Assembly (NCBI RefSeq): GCF_010725055.1
Contig: NZ_BJKB01000007.1
Span: 1-64,000 of the forward strand
Reading direction: 5' to 3'
Source: Gelidibacter japonicus
GTDB taxonomy: Bacteria; Bacteroidota; Bacteroidia; Flavobacteriales; Flavobacteriaceae
Length of the DNA stretch: 64,000 bases
Shown one piece after another: positions 35,149 to 42,868 of the stretch (the stretch's first letter is position 1; each line of letters starts with the position of its first letter). The notes below the pieces were generated by a model. The model was not told the origin of the DNA. It saw only the letters and a list, made by a program, of their open reading frames with translations, and did not search any database. A program made the position numbers and the translations under genes.

Positions 35149-37092
35149 CTATTGTTTTTTTAGGACAACAATTTCTTTAAAGTTTTTCTCCACTGTTTTA
35201 ATGGCCTGATTAACTTCCTTTTGTTGTTTAGAATTAAGATTTAAAAATTTCATCTCCAATTGATGTTTGTAGATAATGGTGTTTTCTGATGGCTCATAAC
35301 TTATTTGACAGTCAAAATAATCGTTTTGCAATGAAAAATTGTCTGGCATATAATCTATGGCATAACCTTCAGGAATTGCTAAAATTGTTTCAAAATCATA
35401 GTAGCTTTTATATTTGACCTCACTATCATTTTGTCTGTTATCTTCGGTTTTAAAATTGGAAATGTTCTGATTGAGATTAAGATTGATATAGATTTCATCA
35501 TTTAATTTCTTGGCATAATCACCAACTTTAAACGTATAATCTATAATCAAGTTTTTATCATAATCGTACTTATTGGTCTCTTTCACCTCATCAATCAGAA
35601 ACTTATTATTAGCCTTTTGCAATTTCCGAGTGTAATATTCCTTGGTCTTTATGGGGGTGTTTTCGGCTTCAAGTTGATTAAAAAAATCGATTTTATAATA
35701 CCCTGAAACCTCGGTTTTAGTTGTTCCAATAAGTGCATTCCCATCCAATTGCAGCGATGTTTGCTCTCTAAAAGTATTCGTTTTTGGTGCCATCACCGGA
35801 ACCACTTTAATTTCAAAATCAGTTTCGTTTTTAGCGATTAATGCTTCCTTGCCTTGAATAAAAGAAGACGGCATTTCTAAAGGTAAATAGCGTCCGGTGG
35901 CGTCGAGAAAATAGGTTTTACCATTAATATCTATTGATAAAATCATGTGGTTATCTACATAAGGTGTTGGCAATTCACTATAAGTATAAGGAATGGTTCT
36001 GGTACCTATCCAAGTCAATTGCCCATCCAGTCCAGCAATCTTGAGCATTTCATACAACAGACTGGAATTGTCCTTGCAATCGCCATATTTCTTTTTGAAC
36101 ACATCGTTGGCTTCTCTTGGGATAAACCCTCCGAGAGCATATTCAAAAGCAATGTACTTGATGTTTTTTTGGGTCCAGTAATAAATGGCTTTGACTTTAT
36201 CCACATCTGTTTTTTGGCCTTTGATAAGATCATCCACCAATACAATTAAATCAGGATCTGAAGGTGCTTGATTAATGTCCTTGACCATAGAATAATACCA
36301 TTGGTAGAGATCGGACACATCATTGAGGACATTGGTGGTTCTTCCTTGTGAGCTATAGGAAGTTATAATAGGTGCGATATGTGGTAACAAACGACCATAG
36401 CTCGGAATATTGGATTCATGTTTGAACTTATCAATATTCTTAAGCTCCCAGGTATAAATGATGTCACCTCTCTTTTCTTTTTGGGAAAACATGACATCGT
36501 AATTTGACGTATTGAATTCCTGAAATTTAAATTGAATGTTTTTATCTGCAATTAGCGTCACTTTTTTATGCTGGATTGGGAAAAAGTCAGCAAAGTAGAT
36601 TGGTCTCAGAAAGCGCGGGTTCTTGACAATCTCCGTATATGCCAATTTTGTTTTTCCCGCAATGGATAAATTGGGATATATGAAATTCACAGATTTAATA
36701 TCATCGTGAAAAGCATCGCCCATTTCGTCCTTTTCCACAAAATTATTGACCTTATAAGCCGTGTATTTTCCGTTTTTAAACTCGTAGGAAGTGGCCTCCA
36801 CCGACTGTAGTTCAAAAAAAGAAGAAAAGTTTAATGCCCTTTTCGAACCATAGGTTGCCATTTCATCCAGAAATAAGTCTTCTTCCACAAAAGATTGCCG
36901 AATTTCAATCTCATCATTCTTCAATTGTACAGAAATTAAAACTTCATCCAACAATCTCACCTTATTGGATTCTGGATATTTAGCTTTGTTGAGTTCAAAT
37001 TCAGGCGAATATTGGGCTTTTATTTCTGAAGGAATGAGTAATAACAAACAAAGAATTACATATAAAATTGTAGGTTCAGCTTTTTGAATCAT
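35149..37092 (-). CDS. DUF3857 protein with intact transglutaminase-like domain
   Basis: About 647 residues from ATG 37092, beginning with the signal peptide MIQKAEPTILYVILCLLLLIPSEIKA. DUF3857 covers about 40-230. The transglutaminase-like core (about 265-400) has KYGDCKDNSSLLYEML with the nucleophilic Cys near 338, DNHMILS with the His near 380 and FLDATG with the Asp near 394, a complete triad. A C-terminal DUF3858-like domain follows. Such proteins are common in Bacteroidota; peptide cleavage or cross-linking in the envelope is possible but unproven. An upstream in-frame ATG would overlap the MORN gene by 98 bases; the chosen start overlaps by 17 and gives a proper signal peptide. Middle gene of the operon. 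Confidence 0.88.
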   Translation of the reverse strand: MIQKAEPTILYVILCLLLLIPSEIKAQYSPEFELNKAKYPESNKVRLLDEVLISVQLKNDEIEIRQSFVEEDLFLDEMATYGSKRALNFSSFFELQSVEATSYEFKNGKYTAYKVNNFVEKDEMGDAFHDDIKSVNFIYPNLSIAGKTKLAYTEIVKNPRFLRPIYFADFFPIQHKKVTLIADKNIQFKFQEFNTSNYDVMFSQKEKRGDIIYTWELKNIDKFKHESNIPSYGRLLPHIAPIITSYSSQGRTTNVLNDVSDLYQWYYSMVKDINQAPSDPDLIVLVDDLIKGQKTDVDKVKAIYYWTQKNIKYIAFEYALGGFIPREANDVFKKKYGDCKDNSSLLYEMLKIAGLDGQLTWIGTRTIPYTYSELPTPYVDNHMILSIDINGKTYFLDATGRYLPLEMPSSFIQGKEALIAKNETDFEIKVVPVMAPKTNTFREQTSLQLDGNALIGTTKTEVSGYYKIDFFNQLEAENTPIKTKEYYTRKLQKANNKFLIDEVKETNKYDYDKNLIIDYTFKVGDYAKKLNDEIYINLNLNQNISNFKTEDNRQNDSEVKYKSYYDFETILAIPEGYAIDYMPDNFSLQNDYFDCQISYEPSENTIIYKHQLEMKFLNLNSKQQKEVNQAIKTVEKNFKEIVVLKKQ

Positions 37093-40000
37093 AGATAAGA
37101 CCATTGGCATAGTATTCAGTTTTGGTGAGCTTTCCTGTTTCGCTATAATATTTCGCTTCGCCATGTTTTTCATTATTAAGATAATTGACGGATTGCTTTA
37201 ATTTACCGTTTTCATAAAACTGTTCGGAGATTCCGTTTCGCAAGCCGTAAAGCGTGTTTTCTCTGGATTTTATTGCTCCGTCCTCATAGTAATCAATATC
37301 CAAACCGTTGTATTCCCCATGGTCATAAATACTGTGGTGCTCCAATTGTCCGTTATAATAGTAAGCCTTATAATCGCCATGAACCTCTCCATTAATAAAA
37401 GTCATGGTTCTGGAAGGTTTTCCGTTATCATAAAATGCCTCCAATTGGGCTGTTTCATTTTTGATAGGAATCATCTCCTTTTCAGTGCCGTCGGCATTGA
37501 GATACGTATATCCGATAAGTACATCATTTTTATAGAATCTAACTATTTGCAAATTCCCGGAAGGACTGAACAGTTCCTTTCTACCTTCAACCATGTTGTT
37601 GACATATTCCGTAGATGTAAACAGTTTTCCGTTTTCATGATAAGACAACCATGTTCCCGCTTTGGAGCCATTTTCATAAAAATAATCATCTTCCAATTGC
37701 CCTGATTGATAGTAGCGTTTGGATGCGCCGTTTCTGCTTCCGTTCAAATACACTTCGGAAACCCTAAGCTTACCATCATCATAATACCAGTTCCATTCGC
37801 CATGTTGATTCCCGTTATTATAATTCCCAGAAACTACTACCGCTCCATAAAAATCATAGAACTTATATGGTCCATGCTGAACACCGTTGACATAAGGAAT
37901 TTCTGATTGGATATTGCCATTTTGATAATGGGTTACGAGTTTGTGGGTTTTTTCAGCATCTTTAAACTTGAAAGATTCATATTGCTCATTATGAGTATTG
38001 AAATACGATTCTTCAATTGGCCGACCAAAGTTATAGACGGTATGACTTTCTATAGTTCCATCTACTTTAAAATTTTTCTGTAGGCCATGTAAATCGCCCT
38101 TATGGTAAAAACGAGTCGCCTCCAAAGTGCCATCTATATAATAAAAATGCCATTCGCCATGTTCTAAGCCATCCTTATACCAACCCTGATTTTGCAATTG
38201 TCCGTTAAGATAAAAATATTGGTAATAGGTACTTCCGTTTTCGATATTATAATCTGAAATGGACATGGTCTTTCCAGATTTATGATAAGTAGTATGGACA
38301 CCTATTGGTTCATTGTTTTGAAATTCGCCATCGCTACTAAGTATTCCATTCTGTCCGTAAAACTTCCAATGGCCTGTTTTGCCGCCACTGACGTCATATT
38401 TACCTTCTGATGATTTATTCCCATTTGCATAATACCCTTCATAGAAAAACTCTCCTTCTTTTTTACTGCCTTCAGAAAAGGTTTTCCCAGATTTGTCATA
38501 AAATTTATAACTGATGATATCACCTTTTTTATATTGAAAATCTGAAAGTAGTACACCATCTACATCGTAAGTTTTATAACCGCCTTCAAAATCTCCTTCA
38601 TTATATGTGTATTCTGCATTTAAGGTGCCATCATAGAAATATGATTTCCATGGACCATTAAAATATCCCTTATCAGCTTGTCCAATATCTTTTATCTTAC
38701 CATTAGAATGATAGGTGATATATGCACCCTGGAGGTCACCTTCACTATAATCGGCGTCGAGAGACTTATTTCCATTCCAATAATATTGAATTTCCTTTCC
38801 GTGGCGTTTATCATTTTTAAAATTAACCACAGAAAAAATCTTTCCATCAGCATAGTACTCAATAAGATCGCCAGAGATCTCACCTTCTTTGTAATTTGTA
38901 TCATATTCCAATAAGTCTTCACCAACGTCAAAGTAGGCTAAATACCTACCATCCAGCTTCCCATTAGAATAGAATTTTTTCTGTTTTAATCCACCGGTTT
39001 CTAAATAATATTTGTATTCTCCTTCGAATTCATCGTCCAATAATGTCGTCAGGACATACGGGCTCCCATCATCATAAAACAACCTGTTCTCCCCGTTTAA
39101 TTTTCCGTCTTTATAGGTTGCAATTTCTTTGATTGCTCCGTTTTCATGAAACCAAGTCCAGGTGTTTTGACGCTCACCTTTCTCATTAAAAAATCCAGTG
39201 CTCGACAATCTACCATTGGCATCGTAAAATGTCCAATCCCCAACATATACATCACCATTTCGAGGTCCTTCAGCCAATAAATTCCCTTCGGAATAATGAT
39301 GCGCCATGTTTTCCCTGACATTTTCACTCAAAATCTCAAACCATTTTTCACTATAGCTTTTTATAAAACCTAATACCTTGTCTTCATTTTTTTCTATGAT
39401 TTTTTTGTAAGCTTCATTTTTTACGGCATAATTGACCGTATAGGTAAAATCCTCAAAATAATTATTTGCATAGATCCAATTGTAAAATGGCACATAGTAT
39501 TTATCCCAAAAACCGTTATCGCCTTCAAAGGATTGCAATTGCTGCAACAGCACATGATTTTGCTTTACTAAAGGAATGGGGATTTGTGTTTCGATTGGAT
39601 AATTGGCGTTCAATGCAATTCTGTTGTTCAAAATAAGATCAATATCCTCAAAAGCGTCATCATCGGGAGAAACCACTAAATTAGGTACAGATTCACTCTC
39701 ATTTTTATCTGCGACAACATCATTGACATATTTTAATAAAGCGAACGCTCGTTCGGTATCAGGTTCGATCATTAAGGCCATATTATAGCACATTAAGGCC
39801 TGGGACATAAGCTGTTGACGATAGCATACATTTCCCAATCGCACGTGGGCATTTCTGTGCAGCGGATTATACAGTATTGTATTTTGATAGGCCTCAATAG
39901 CCGCTGGAAAATTGTTTAAATTTTCTAAAGCGATAGCCTTATTGAACCACAATTTGGCATTCCTGGGATACAATTTTAAGGCTGTTTCATAAACCTTCAG

Positions 40001-40351
40001 TGCTTCTTCGTAATTCTCGCTGTTAGAATAACTCACTCCTTTATTAATTAAAAGGAATAATTTGGAACCGCCTTCACAGTTCATCTCTAAACCTTCATTT
40101 GTAGTCGCCAATGCTTTATCATATTTTTCCTGAAGGATGTAGTAATAAGATTTGGTAGTCAATATCGAGCAATAGGTAGAATCGTTTTTATGGATGCGAT
40201 ACAGTTGTTTCAGCACCTCATCATAATCTTCCTTTTCAGCACTTTCAGAAACAGAAGTGAGAATTGATTCATAATCAACAAAAGGGAGTTTCTTTTGGCC
40301 ATGCGACATTAGGCCGCACAGAGCCAGTAACATCATGCAAACGTGTTTCAT
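37076..40351 (-). CDS. Large TPR plus MORN-repeat (YwqK-like) exported protein
   Basis: A 1091-residue protein with a signal peptide (MKHVCMMLLALCGLMSHG, then Q). Residues about 25-215 are tetratricopeptide repeats (for example YEEALKVYETALKLYPRNAKLWFNKAIALEN). From about 355 to the C-terminus there are roughly thirty MORN-2-type repeats of about 23 residues, pattern Y-x-N-G-x-L-x-G-x-x-x-x-Y-x-x-G-x-L (LHGLQKNFKVDGTIES, QHGEWNWYYDDGKLRV). In databases this repeat is often labelled YwqK antitoxin, which is misleading. It is the first gene of an operon with two DUF3857 proteins and probably acts as an envelope scaffold. Function not known. Confidence 0.85.
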   Translation of the reverse strand: MKHVCMMLLALCGLMSHGQKKLPFVDYESILTSVSESAEKEDYDEVLKQLYRIHKNDSTYCSILTTKSYYYILQEKYDKALATTNEGLEMNCEGGSKLFLLINKGVSYSNSENYEEALKVYETALKLYPRNAKLWFNKAIALENLNNFPAAIEAYQNTILYNPLHRNAHVRLGNVCYRQQLMSQALMCYNMALMIEPDTERAFALLKYVNDVVADKNESESVPNLVVSPDDDAFEDIDLILNNRIALNANYPIETQIPIPLVKQNHVLLQQLQSFEGDNGFWDKYYVPFYNWIYANNYFEDFTYTVNYAVKNEAYKKIIEKNEDKVLGFIKSYSEKWFEILSENVRENMAHHYSEGNLLAEGPRNGDVYVGDWTFYDANGRLSSTGFFNEKGERQNTWTWFHENGAIKEIATYKDGKLNGENRLFYDDGSPYVLTTLLDDEFEGEYKYYLETGGLKQKKFYSNGKLDGRYLAYFDVGEDLLEYDTNYKEGEISGDLIEYYADGKIFSVVNFKNDKRHGKEIQYYWNGNKSLDADYSEGDLQGAYITYHSNGKIKDIGQADKGYFNGPWKSYFYDGTLNAEYTYNEGDFEGGYKTYDVDGVLLSDFQYKKGDIISYKFYDKSGKTFSEGSKKEGEFFYEGYYANGNKSSEGKYDVSGGKTGHWKFYGQNGILSSDGEFQNNEPIGVHTTYHKSGKTMSISDYNIENGSTYYQYFYLNGQLQNQGWYKDGLEHGEWHFYYIDGTLEATRFYHKGDLHGLQKNFKVDGTIESHTVYNFGRPIEESYFNTHNEQYESFKFKDAEKTHKLVTHYQNGNIQSEIPYVNGVQHGPYKFYDFYGAVVVSGNYNNGNQHGEWNWYYDDGKLRVSEVYLNGSRNGASKRYYQSGQLEDDYFYENGSKAGTWLSYHENGKLFTSTEYVNNMVEGRKELFSPSGNLQIVRFYKNDVLIGYTYLNADGTEKEMIPIKNETAQLEAFYDNGKPSRTMTFINGEVHGDYKAYYYNGQLEHHSIYDHGEYNGLDIDYYEDGAIKSRENTLYGLRNGISEQFYENGKLKQSVNYLNNEKHGEAKYYSETGKLTKTEYYANGLIYDSKS

Positions 40352-40537
40352 AGGAGCAGGGGTTCAATTTGAATACTAATATAGGATAGTTAAGAAAACA
40401 TTCATAGTAAAAAGCTAAAAGTTGGGTCCTTATACCAGAATATTCCTAAGAACACTAATAAACTCGAAGGGTATAAAGTCTGTTTTGATGAACTAAAACA
40501 ATATCTTCTTAACCTTACTACATCATATATGTTGAAG

Positions 40538-41917
40538 TCATTCAAAATGCAAAGCCTGAACACCCGAAGGCTGCAACAACAATTTTCTCAAAATCCCTTG
40601 AACTTCAGTAGTTTCTTTCTGCGGGATTAAGAAGGTCTCCAAATCCTCAGTATTTGTAATTTGTTCTGATTTCTCAACAAAACCATAACCAAGATAGAGG
40701 CCGTTCTTGATGAGCACAAAAGCTTCTTCTTCTAGATGGCGACCTTTTTCTCTTAAAACCAAATTCTGATTGGAATTGGCCATATAATCAATTGCCAACT
40801 TCACACGTTCATTATAGATTCCAACCGATTCTTCATCTCTACAGACGCCTTTGCAAGTGGTCAGCTTGTAATGCGAGCAGGTCCAGACATTTTCCTGTAA
40901 ATGGCAATATTTGGGACATAGTTCAAATTGCTCGCATACGTGCTCTAAATAAAGTCGGCAATCGCGAATACTGTGAAAAACTTGCAACGGATGGGGAGTT
41001 GACTTCAGCGTATTGAATGCCAAGTGCTGAACGCCCTGCCGATCTTCATAACTAAACACGGCATACGGTTTTGGTACGCGCTTGGCCGCTTGGTTATATA
41101 TGGGAAAATGATGCTTGATGGCGGCATCTTCCATCAGTCGGGCTACGAGATCGCTTCCCGAAAGTTCAAAATCAATATGGGCCGTTTCCCGGCAAAGATT
41201 AAGTTCCTTTTCTTTTTTATCGTAGAAATGCCCTAAGACCCGTTTCTTAAGATTGATGGCCTTGCCTACATAAATGATTTTTCCTTTTTTGTTTTTGAAA
41301 TAATAAATTCCCGGACCATTCGGGATACCTTCAAAAATAGCACTTGGCAAATGTGAAGGCAGCGTCGCTTCTTTAGACCCTTTTTTAAGGAAATCGGAAA
41401 AAACAGTATCCGAATGACCATGGGCCAATAACTTCTCAAACAACGTCACGGTTGCTTCGGCGTCGCCTCGTGCGCGATGTCTATCCACTAAAGTAATTTC
41501 TAAGGAATTGCACAATTTCCCCAAACTATACGATCGAAATCCTGGGAATAAGGTTCGGGATAAGCGCACCGTACATAACTTCCGCCGTCTGAAATCGCCA
41601 CCAATCGCTTTGAATTCATTACGAATGACGTTATAGTCAAAATTGACATTATGGGCCACAAAAATGCTGTCTTCAGTAATGGAAAGAATAGCTTCCGAAA
41701 TCTCCGCAAAGGTTGGGGCATCAGCAACCAGCGCATTGTCAATACCCGTCAATGCCGTAATATAATCTGGAATTAACGCCTCGGGATTGACCAGTGACGT
41801 GAACTCTTCAAGAACCTTTTCCCCATCATGTTTAAAAATGGAAATTTCAGTAATCTTGTTGCCCCGCCCAGTGGTTTCCACATCAATAATGGTATAGGTT
41901 GTTTTGGGTTTTGCCAT
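40538..41917 (-). CDS. DnaQ-type 3'-5' exonuclease fused to a GIY-YIG (UvrC/Cho-like) endonuclease
   Basis: A 459-residue two-nuclease fusion starting MAKPKTTYTIIDVETTG. Residues 1-165 are an epsilon/DEDDh exonuclease with ExoI DVETTG, ExoII HNVNFDY and ExoIII HRARGDAEA, all acidic residues present. Residues about 195-275 form a GIY-YIG domain (GPGIYYFKNKKGKIIYVGKA, LKKRV, and the late Glu in LMEDAA). Beyond it lies C-x7-C-x3-C (CSHYKLTTCKGVC) with further Cys just before, which resembles the UvrC iron-sulfur motif. Related fusions are known in actinobacteria and Bacteroidota and are presumed DNA-repair enzymes. The start codon overlaps the stop of the LexA-like gene by one base (TAATG), so the two are translationally coupled. 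An ATG 41 codons upstream lies inside that gene and is rejected. Confidence 0.9.
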   Translation of the reverse strand: MAKPKTTYTIIDVETTGRGNKITEISIFKHDGEKVLEEFTSLVNPEALIPDYITALTGIDNALVADAPTFAEISEAILSITEDSIFVAHNVNFDYNVIRNEFKAIGGDFRRRKLCTVRLSRTLFPGFRSYSLGKLCNSLEITLVDRHRARGDAEATVTLFEKLLAHGHSDTVFSDFLKKGSKEATLPSHLPSAIFEGIPNGPGIYYFKNKKGKIIYVGKAINLKKRVLGHFYDKKEKELNLCRETAHIDFELSGSDLVARLMEDAAIKHHFPIYNQAAKRVPKPYAVFSYEDRQGVQHLAFNTLKSTPHPLQVFHSIRDCRLYLEHVCEQFELCPKYCHLQENVWTCSHYKLTTCKGVCRDEESVGIYNERVKLAIDYMANSNQNLVLREKGRHLEEEAFVLIKNGLYLGYGFVEKSEQITNTEDLETFLIPQKETTEVQGILRKLLLQPSGVQALHFE

Positions 41918-42687
41918 TATGCCATTTTTTGAACTGCCTCCAATTCCACCTTCAATTCTTGGAACATCGCCATAATACTGCTCATTTTCAGTTCTTTTTC
42001 GTCGTATTCCTGAGTGTTGATACAGCAGGTAAATTCCCAAAGCTCCAATACATTTTCAATAGGAACTTCATAAGGCTGATACACTTTATTGTCGCTGCTC
42101 AGCAACAAAACGTTCTTATCCTCTATCAAATTATAGACACGTTTATAAACCAAGCCATCATCCTTGGTCAATACAACATAGGTACGTCCGTTTTTCACAT
42201 CCCGGATATCTTCCACAAATTTTGCGACCACAAAAGAACCGTCCTTTACGGGCAACATGGAATCGCCTTTGATAGGAAAAGCGCGATGGGTTCCGGTGGG
42301 CAGAAAGGGCAATTTGATTTTTTGTAACTGCTCAATATATTCCGGATCATCATATCCAGACAAATACCCTGCCGAAGCTTTTGCCGGAACAATCTCAATG
42401 AGGTCTTCATTGTCTTCATTGACCGTAATTGGAAAGAGGACCCGCTTACTGCCAATGTCAATAAAGGACGTGTCTTTGGCTTTTCGCAAATCATTTCTGA
42501 CTAAAATGTCAATGGGGATTTTAAAATAATTGGACAAATCGATCAATCGATCAATTGGCGGCTCCGAACGTCCTTCTTCATAAGACCCAACGATGGATCG
42601 TGACCAACCCAATTCATCGGCAAAACGCTCTTGCGAAAGTTCCTTTAAAGAACGTAGGTGTTTGATATTTGCTTGGATATGTTTCAT
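41917..42687 (-). CDS. LexA-like repressor: XRE helix-turn-helix plus S24 peptidase
   Basis: A 256-residue regulator. Residues about 5-62 form an XRE/Cro helix-turn-helix (LSQERFADELGWSRSIVGSYEEG). The C-terminal half is an S24/LexA-type self-cleaving domain: a possible cleavage dipeptide Ala-Gly in KASAGYLSGYDD, the nucleophile Ser in PIKGDSMLPV, and the general base Lys in LVYKRVYNL. Phage CI-like repressors with this layout are inactivated by RecA filaments after DNA damage; that is inferred here. The gene is divergent from dnaE2 and precedes the nuclease fusion. Its promoter at 42804-42811 is bracketed by an inverted repeat. The ATG at 42687 is chosen; upstream codons belong to repeat DNA. 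Confidence 0.9.
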   Translation of the reverse strand: MKHIQANIKHLRSLKELSQERFADELGWSRSIVGSYEEGRSEPPIDRLIDLSNYFKIPIDILVRNDLRKAKDTSFIDIGSKRVLFPITVNEDNEDLIEIVPAKASAGYLSGYDDPEYIEQLQKIKLPFLPTGTHRAFPIKGDSMLPVKDGSFVVAKFVEDIRDVKNGRTYVVLTKDDGLVYKRVYNLIEDKNVLLLSSDNKVYQPYEVPIENVLELWEFTCCINTQEYDEKELKMSSIMAMFQELKVELEAVQKMA

Positions 42688-42719
42688 TTTCTTATTTCTT
42701 GTTTCCCGCCTCCGCTTTG

Positions 42720-42735
42720 CTACGGACGGGCAGGC
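42720..42735. repeat. REP-like short repeat, copy 1
   Basis: CTACGGACGGGCAGGC, identical to copies at 48101-48116 and 48131-48146. Here the preceding CCCGCCTCCG can fold onto CGGACGGG with a two-base bulge. Confidence 0.75.
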
Positions 42736-42740
42736 TTGTT

Positions 42741-42789
42741 TCCTGAATCCTAAATCTTGAATCCTGAATCCTGAATCCTGAATCCTGAA
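42741..42789. repeat. Seven tandem heptamers in the leader of the LexA-like gene
   Basis: Seven consecutive 7-base units: TCCTGAA, TCCTAAA, TCTTGAA and four exact TCCTGAA (49 bp). It lies between the predicted transcription start (about 42797) and the ATG (42687), so it would be in the 5' untranslated RNA. Confidence 0.9.
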
Positions 42790-42797
42790 TTCACAAC

Positions 42798-42816
42798 TTG
42801 CTACAAATATAAGCAA
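42798..42816 (-). promoter_or_regulatory. Promoter and probable operator of the LexA-like gene
   Basis: Minus-strand -7 box TATATTTG at 42811-42804, enclosed by the inverted repeat TTGCT-N9-AGCAA. Repressor bound here would block its own promoter. Confidence 0.5.
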
Positions 42817-42836
42817 TCAATACTACATATAATAGC

Positions 42837-42844
42837 TAACTTTG
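42837..42844 (+). promoter_or_regulatory. -7 promoter box of dnaE2
   Basis: TAACTTTG (TAnnTTTG), 24 bases before the ATG; no clear -33 element. Confidence 0.5.
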
Positions 42845-42868
42845 AAAAATATCAATAAATAAGAAAAA

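Noticed and set aside
41918-42040. N-terminal extension of the DnaQ/GIY-YIG protein
   Set aside because: It lies inside the LexA-like gene; the MAKPKTTYTIIDVETTG start fits the nuclease fold and gives a TAATG overlap.
42741-42789. CRISPR-like array
   Set aside because: Units are only 7 bases with no spacers and no cas genes; it is a simple tandem repeat.
42688-42816. N-terminal extension of the LexA-like protein
   Set aside because: The extra residues are a translation of the heptamer array and REP-like repeat (FRIQDSGFRIQDLGF), not protein sequence.
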